From Labyrinthula sp. Ha (lineage: Eukaryota; Sar; Bigyra; Labyrinthulida; Labyrinthulaceae): a stretch of DNA of 64,000 bases. A model generated the notes under the pieces. That model worked only from the letters and a program-made list of their open reading frames with translations, made no database searches and was not told the origin of the DNA. The position numbers were made by a program, and so were the translations under genes. Where the stretch lies: contig JAALGZ010000023.1 in the NCBI GenBank assembly GCA_015227615.1, forward strand, positions 248,001 to 312,000. The letters run 5' to 3'. Of this stretch, positions 56,208-64,000 are shown piece after piece (the first letter of the stretch is position 1; every line of letters starts with the position of its first letter).

Positions 56208-59200
56208 TTCAGAGAATACAGGGTAAGTAAGCAATGGTGGAGTGTTTTATGAATGATGATACTTGAATGAATAGTTAAATAAATCTAGAAAAGAAGGTGG
56301 ACAAAATAAGATGGTGAAGATCATGTTGAAGTAGTCTTATATTAACAGCAAAAGTAGAGTAATTTTTCGAAGAGTTAGTGGAATTGTTGAGAAATTCCAA
56401 GTCTAATCTGAATACTTGTTCTTATAGAAAAGTCTACAAATTTCAAAGGAAACTTAACACTAAATGGTCTTTGGGGATTGATAGTGTTAAGAAATGTTTG
56501 AAAGTGTTTAAATTTAGATTATCGAAATTCCACTGATTAAAGCATTTTATATGAAAAAAATCATGAGAAAGTTAATTATAGCAAATCTTGACTGAAAGGA
56601 TGAATAAAGGAATACTTAGAATAACATAAGTACATAAAAATTAGGAACAGTGGTTATGGAAACATGAGAAAGCAAATGAACAAAACTCGAACCGAAGATG
56701 GTAGACGTCCAAGTACCAGTTCAAGGTAAAACACTGTAGAATAGGACCGTAGGTAACTATTCTACGTCAGAAGAAATACTGAAGGTGATAAAGAGAGTCG
56801 TCAATGGAAGCTTTAAGAAAAAAAAATCTTGCTTCTCAATACCTTGAAGAGAAAATTAGCCACGAAAAATAGTGTTTGGGCAGCAAGAAATTTAAAAGCT
56901 GAAAAACAAAACATTTTTTTGATGAGAACTGAGCGTTTGAATTAAACATTAAGTTATAATGTGACACATCTATTTATGGGCTCCCCATATTCAAAGAAAA
57001 TCAATGCAATCATGTATTAAAAGCGATTGATAATATAATAAATTGTCTTCAGCAGTTTGGAGAAGAAGCGGTGATAATGATTAAATAGTTACGAGTGGTT
57101 GACACTAAAATTGCACCACCAGATGTTACTCTGCGTCTCAAATTTTCAGTCCCATTGCTTGAAAAATCAGCGGTGAGATGCATCATGAAGAGCTCTGCAT
57201 TGGTAAAAAGATACGATCTTTGGTAAGTTGAGAGGCTTAATTAGACACGATAAGGTATTTTCGGATGAGGATGATGAAATGTATCTGAAGGAGTTGAGGT
57301 TGATCAAAGGTTATTTCATCATAAAATATTTGAGTAAGGCCTTTTTTAAGTAACCCAATACCACGAAAATATAATATATCTTAGAGAACGAGGTTAGGCT
57401 GGTATAAAAATATCTTCGTGCTGTCGTAAGATATGATATTTGGAGTAATCTTTGCTCTCCTATTAGGTACTGTGCTAGATACTGTTATAGTAAGATGGTT
57501 GTTACCTTGACATAAACCACCTTTCATTTGGCTGGATGACTAAGGTGGTCCTTAGTTTAGTTTGGGAATGAAAACATGAGATGTCTCACTTCAAAATTAA
57601 AAACAGACTTGGAATTCAAAATAAAGTTTTCATTAGCTAATCTTCGCGGAATTCCAAGAGAAATGGATGTAAAGCACTTAAACCTCATCGCTGCCTGTAG
57701 AGCACGCTATCAAGACGCAAAATTAATCAGCAAAACCTGGAACAAAGTCTACGTATCTAAACCTCTCCATGATTTATATGACTCTTAAACAGTTTCTTTT
57801 TCTAAATTTTTTACTTTTTTAAATTCAATAAGCAAACCACCAACCCCAGTTTTATGTATATTCGAACTGCCCTTTTTTCTGTCCTATACGGTTTGTATTG
57901 AATATGTTCTCTTGAAACATCATTTCATTTTCACATCCTTTTCTAAATTAAGCTTCCGGTGATCTCATTTTCCTTAAAACTCTACACAATCGAATATCCA
58001 TATCTGTAGCAACCCACTGCTCGCAGCATCTTATCACTCTAATCTACCTATCAGAACGATATACTCCTGCTCCTGTTTAATCCTTTGTGTATGGTTCTAT
58101 GCCTTTAGTCCATCCAGGCTTCACTACTGTACAGCTCCACAAGGACATCTCATACTTCATCTTACCGGTTGAATACAATATTTCCACCTTAAACCTCATA
58201 AATTCACACAGACTGGTCCTAGTATCTAAGATAGATTTTAATGTGAGCCGTTCCATCATGCATACGGGCATAGTAACTCTATTCATCCCTAGTTCCTTTA
58301 AAGGGAGAAAACGTGGTAATTCTTAAGAGTATAGCTGCTTTTAAAGATAGTCCAGATGAAAGATTCCCGAAGAGAGATGAATTATGGAAAAAGGGTGTGA
58401 TTATATCTGATTCGCCGAGGAAAAAAGAGGAGAATGAAGGTATAGTGGGAAAGTAATCTGACTCATTGTTTCTTAGACCTAGAATTCACTGCTGATCCTC
58501 AAGATATTACCTATAAATTTGAAATTAATTTCCCCCTTAACTGTAGTATCAAGGATTTAATATGACATGGTTTCGCCTTTGTACTGAAGCCTTATTATGA
58601 TCTCTTTTTAGATTTCTTAGCACCCAATGCATATATGGAACTGTTTCGAAATCCATGAGACTAGTTGATTTATGATCCTGTGCTTAATATTTTATTATCC
58701 AAGTCTCCTAGTAATATTTTGTAATAGATTTTAATAACCCTATCCTAACAAATTCAATTTTAAAACAAGAAATCCATCCAGAGATTGTAATAGACATAGT
58801 CTTTGAGAATAATTCTACCCATTCAAAAGCAAGTTTACCTAAAAACAGGGCAAAAGCTAACTGTTTGTGTAGCTCCCCAAACAAATATTTTCTTCAATTG
58901 ATAAATTTCAAAAAACTCATTTTTTCGATGAATAGGCGCCGGTGAAAATTATCATAATCAGATTTTCAATATCTGTGCTTCATGTGTTATATGTGTATCT
59001 CTTATAGGTCCAATTTTTATTTTATTGACAATTATACCTTGTTTTTCTAAACTTTACTTTCTAAATGTGGAATTTGAACCTCTAATTTTGTTTTTGTATT
59101 TAAATCTGTCGCGGTTTACTAGTTCTTTGGCGAAGCGATTTGCGCAGCCTTGCAATGGAACTAAGGAGATTGTGAGGTATCTAACTCCAGAGAAAATGAA

Positions 59201-62200
59201 TTATACTTGCACAGAGACTGATAGAATCAATTTCTTTGCTTTTGAAAAGAGAAATAATATCATAATGCTGTTGGAAGCAAAGTCATAAATGAAATAAAGC
59301 TGTTTTTTTTTATAAATCAACATGGCAACTCTGATTTTGGTTATCTTAAATCATTAATTACTTATATCTTAAGCAAATGCGATGAAGTTTCTTAGAAACT
59401 TTGAATATTATTTCTATATAAAAAACTCCATTAATAATTTTTCTGCTCTATGTTACAGCAATGAGCTTTTTGAGCGATACTATTACGAGACACTACAATA
59501 TCGATCCGCATTAACATACCTTTATTTGAACAGATAATTTAATAGGTGCGGAACATTGACTTAAAATGATATGAGAATAGTTTTATTAACGTTTAGCTGT
59601 TAATTTTTTCTAGTTTCACCACTACCCACTCTCAATAGATGTGTCAAAGTAAAGAAATAATATATACAGGGTTTTGCATACAATATGGTATTGTAAGATT
59701 ATTCAGTAGCTAGGAAAAAATTTCCCAGACAATTTTATTAGACTCATACAGTCAAATGTCATTTTTTCTTCTTGGGTAGAAGTGATTTGAATGAAACAGC
59801 AAATTCAAAGAAGGTATTGTGTATACTTGAAAAAACATCTCCAGGTTTCGCGTTGGATATTAAATCGATGAGAAACAAACCAATAAGAATGGGTAGCATT
59901 GGCTGGTATGATAACTATAAACAAAAATCATATAGAAAATGTAGGAAACTTTGGATATGCTTTGCAAGGGATTTAAGCTTAAATGAGATCATCATGATGA
60001 CATCTTAAATATATATATTTCATGTTCGGAATTAATTAGATATATGATCGCATTATTACATTTTGCTGAGAGAGATATGCCATGGTAGATGTAGGTGATT
60101 GTTCTACGGTTGCACTCAGTTTCTTATATTCTGCATGGTATCCTGGCTGCATAACATATGTCTATGTTAGCTAGCTCAATAAGAAGCATTTATTATTTTT
60201 TTTACTATTGGTGAAACAATATAAAGTAATTTGTGTTGTTATCTACGCACTGATTTGCACTAAATTTAATATCATACCGATTCCGCTGTATACACGACCA
60301 GCATAATTAGGATTCACATGCCTAAAGACCAAAGATGGCGTCTGATGTATGTGTTGCATTGCTATATCAGCTCTTGCTTGTTCATCCATTTTCTTATTTA
60401 CTGTATTTTTCACTACAGCAGATATAAAGATGCCGGCAATGCAACAAATGAACGAAACTTAGGCTGCAGAATACAATAAGTAGCATGTATCTTGAACGTA
60501 ATAAATCCAATTCAAAGAAGAAATTAAGTAAATGAGAAGTGTAAGAATTAAATGGATAAAGTAATAGACTTAGCAAAGTTGAGATATATTTTCAACTTCA
60601 AAATGTGTAAAGATGCTGCACGGTGATAGCGCTTAACACGCTTATCTCATTTATTCAACCTCCTTGTAACTTCCAACTATCAACTCATAATAGAGAAATA
60701 CCAGAAGAGAACCCAACAAAATGCACCTGCAGAATAGAAATTTCTAGAGTAAATGAGGAAATCAGAAAACTGGACCAAAAGTTACCATAATGACAAACAT
60801 ATGATCTATAAACCGCTGAATTAAGCATCTAGAGCCTACATAACCTTAGAATTCCTCCTATAAAAACACCGTAATCTCTTATCTATGCTGTGGATATCCA
60901 TCGCACCTCTTCAAACATATACCAGATGAGATCAGATGTAACAATCTCTAATTATTCTGGGAAAGTTAGTGCCGGCTCTAGATATCAGTCCATCCATTAC
61001 CACATTAACAATACAAAAAAGCAATATTAATTACCAAACAAGTGCCAAAACGGACTTATGAAAATAGTTTTTGTGGATACTTAAAAACATCTCATGAGTA
61101 GTAACTAGAAGGGAATTTCACTGCATCACCACCGAAGTATTAATACAAATTCAAGTAGAGGGCAAGTGCGAGTAAACGTTATGGAATATCAGATTTAACC
61201 ATCATTTTTGATAAACTGTTAAGTTTGTTTCATACATCTTGAGTATAATTTTCGTTTCATATCAGGGCATCTAGCTGTTCTCTTGTATAAGTCTTATCAG
61301 TTATTGATATTAAGCTATATTTTCAACAAAGTTGTTTTGCAACTAACTTATGTATACATCTCAGAAAATTAAATGAACGTGTCGAGAAGTATGCGAAGGA
61401 CCAGGAAGGCAATTCTTCGATTTTTCATAATATCACGCCAACGAAATGGAGCCAGAAGCTAATTTATTTACTCAAGAGCGCCATTTAAGAGTGGGCACTA
61501 AAGGGTTATAGACTGATATCTTTTAAGGATTCAATTAACAAATCAATAAACTATGCTAACTAATAAGAAGTGTTATTTTTCTTACCTGGTAGGAATAAAC
61601 CTTTGCCCGAGGAAACTGCATATGAAGCGGTTTTTTACTTTGGAAAGGAGGTATTAAGAACCGAAGATATGTTTCTAATCGCTGTGATTTGTCACTTTTA
61701 CCTACCCTAGATGAACTTACTGATTCTCTCCACAGGTTTCTGACATGATTGTGTCATCTTATATTTACCTGTGAGAACAGACATATCGAAAATCAAGCTA
61801 CTCATGAACATTGCTGAATATACTCAACTAACACTTTCTAACTAGACTCATATTCAACACGTTGCTTTTTTGGTAACCAACAATGTGGGATTAGAGACTG
61901 TTTGGTGCTATTTTTGAATACTATGTCAGCTCATATTTTTTAAGGTAGACAGATTTCTATTTTGTGTCTTGCAGGATAAACATTAAATTGACAGTTTTCA
62001 ATACACACAGTAAATACAGTTGAGACTTAAGGGTTGGAAATAGTAAACTAAAAGATTTTTATGGTGAAACCAAGTATATATCAACCAATAAGTACTTATT
62101 AACTGCTAAGGTTGCATGTCTATAGAAAGTATATAAATTTAATTGTTGACTTATTCAAATCTTTACATCTAGAAAAATAGAACTATGGTCGAGCTTCTCC

Positions 62201-64000
62201 AAATTTGGGTAATTAGAGGACGCAAATGCAGTGGGATTCCACAAAAGAGTTTATTCCATTAGCAAAATTACGAACTCCCGCTGTTTAGCGAAGCTCAAAT
62301 CTAGTATGCAAAACAGGGCAAGAAATCAGATTATTTGAATTGAGAAGCGTTGAAGTAGTCAAGGCTTCGTAATGGAAGATAGAATGGATATGAGTTCTGT
62401 GTGAAATCTAAATCTTCAGGAGGAATGTGCTCTTGATAACGTATAATCTTGCTATATGGTAGATATATTTCTGGATGTGTTGATATAACTTTCTGGGTGG
62501 ATGTGCTCCAGCCCCCAAGTATTCTTGAGTACTTCAATGTATATGAAGAATGGCAACTAGCTCGCTATCTAAAAGAGACAATATATAAACAAAATTCTTG
62601 ATGTTACAAGAAGGCATCGGCATTGATGAAATTCATTATTAATAATTTGATAATTGCTAAGACTTTTGATTAACACCAAGAAAAACGAGATTTTAATTAG
62701 TATCAAATTATTCTGAATTTGTTCTGGCTGTCAGTATTAGACTGGCCAAGAAGCTTCCATCATTCTTGCACTGCAAGAAAACCAATATATATATGGAGAA
62801 ACGACTCGGGAATAATCAGGTGACAGGATACAGCTGAACCACAATGGCTATTTCTTAAAGATTTTCCTACGATGCAAAAGTAAAATATTTTATTGATCAT
62901 TCAGCTCAAGGCCTTGTGGTCCATTCTTGTATGATAATTAATTGATAATCAATCAATAAAAAAGTTAGGCACAATTTATTGATAAATATTAATAAATCAA
63001 ATCCAATCACAAAGTGCAAGCAGTCTAATGTAAGGCCATGTCTTGAGGAGAGCGGTGTCTGCATATGCGGGCAGATTCTTCTAGCAATTAATTCGGTACA
63101 AGATATGGATAAATCAGTTCATGGTTGACGACTTGTATTTAACATGTGTATAAAGTTGTTAGAATCTTGGATTGACATCGATATCCTTAGGCTCGGAACG
63201 TTAGTTCACACTAGTTAAAAATGGAGATCTAGGTAATCATTAATTCATAATGTATTGGAAAATTTTAGTATTACACACACACAAGACTAAAGCTCACCAA
63301 TCAAGTAGAGTTGCAAAAAATGTTCTTAAGCAAACAAAAGATGGAGCCTGCAGGTATAACAGAGTTTAGTTTGTGGAAGCTGGAAGTTGCTATTGATAAA
63401 CACCTCCTAATTTATCCGCTACAGTTTGCCTTGGTTTTAGTGCAAGGTTTTTAATACTTTCTAGTTTGAGTTTTGATATGAAAAATAAGTAATGAATACA
63501 TTTAAAAATGAAGAGGGAGCCTGTAGTGTATCAAAGTCAACACTTTCAATGTTGAGGATTACAATTTCAATCTTGGAAGATTGATTTTGTTGAACGGTTT
63601 GATACTTAGAAGTTTTGTGGCATAAAATTTGAATGATGATATCAAAGCAAAGATCTGAAATTGACTAAATTTCATAGAAAGACTTATTAAGAGATGAATT
63701 TTTTAACTATACAAGTAGTAGCTAGCTCCCCATCATCTAGAAACCCAGCTCTGCAATATTACCAGTTATCTAGTCTTTCTTAAACACCTAGTGTCTTGAA
63801 TTGTATGTTTATTGCAGGCTCCATCCTCATGTTAGTTATTGTTATTAAGATGTTTCTTGTTTCCAGAATGTTTCAACGTGGCTTATAATGAAGAAGCACG
63901 AAATTCAGGCGACATAAATCTCCATTCTATACAAGGATCAAATTGCGTAGTGCTGGCATTAGAGCCTGGTGTTAGAACTAACACCAGGCTCAAACGTGAA
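56208..64000. other. Long gene-poor region with decayed fragments
   Basis: No intact gene is seen in 7.8 kb. Plus-strand coding-like fragments lie at about 56930-57790, including an open frame of 70 codons at 57576 (IPREMDVKHLNLIAACRARY), unassigned. At 59086-59280 a stretch reading LSRFTSSLAKRF...IVRYLTPEKMNYTCTETD resembles the end of a Ty1/copia reverse transcriptase, so a decayed copia copy is likely near 58-59.3 kb. Coding-like debris also occurs near 61.4-61.7 kb. Other short open frames appear to be chance. Confidence 0.5.
63962..63991. repeat. Perfect 14-bp inverted repeat with a 2-base loop
   Basis: GAGCCTGGTGTTAG, then AA, then CTAACACCAGGCTC. The arms are perfect reverse complements and more GC-rich than the surroundings. 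It could be the end of a palindromic element continuing beyond the window, a cruciform, or a hairpin transcript; no terminator T-run follows. Confidence 0.85.

Noticed and set aside
1-64000. tRNA, rRNA genes or CRISPR arrays
   Set aside because: No convincing tRNA box B or cloverleaf, no rRNA-like sequence and no regularly spaced repeats were found by eye; a covariance-model search would settle the RNA genes.

Overview
The window is nuclear DNA of a eukaryote, probably a unicellular protist or alga. Exportin-1, a phospholipid scramblase and an aconitase with a mitochondrial presequence rule out a bacterium. The DNA is AT-rich. Every intact gene is a single uninterrupted frame with no visible intron. 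TAA and TAG are used as stops and nothing points to codon reassignment. The bacterial-type aconitase (AcnB) in a nuclear locus hints at an algal or stramenopile-like lineage, but I cannot name the organism.

Host genes sit in small, very tight islands. Island A (5.7-12.6 kb) holds AcnB, a convergent WW-domain gene only 2 bp away, and a divergent beta-helix/RING gene 126 bp from that. Island B (51.2-56.2 kb) holds exportin-1, a convergent scramblase 2 bp away, and a divergent aldo/keto reductase 39 bp from that. The left edge carries most of an ankyrin-type gene that runs out of the window. A second copy of the beta-helix/RING gene lies at 37.6-41.1 kb, with a decayed remnant of its WW neighbour upstream.

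The space between islands is filled by LTR retrotransposon fossils and sequence too decayed to read. They are an old Ty1/copia element at 12.74-17.73 kb (minus strand); a young, nearly whole Ty3/gypsy chromovirus-type element at 20.61-28.35 kb (minus strand) with 436-bp LTRs about 0.7% apart; a broken Ty1/copia element at about 28.4-33.1 kb (plus strand); and a strongly decayed Ty3/gypsy element at about 41.9-47 kb. Weaker debris lies in 33.5-36.8 kb and 56.9-64 kb.

The most unusual item is the young Ty3/gypsy element. Inside its LTRs, directly against the 3' LTR, it carries an intact frame for an MT-A70-type N6-adenine methyltransferase. Between integrase and methyltransferase it also has a chromodomain, a SANT/Myb-like domain and a retropepsin-like motif, so the protease-like part appears to follow the integrase. 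Second is the duplicated beta-helix/RING gene. The two coding regions are practically identical over about 3.5 kb while both flanks differ by roughly 10% or more, and one flank holds an old retrotransposon whose empty site survives in the other copy. This points to recent gene conversion of an old duplication. Both copies share an in-frame TAG followed by about 240 more open codons.
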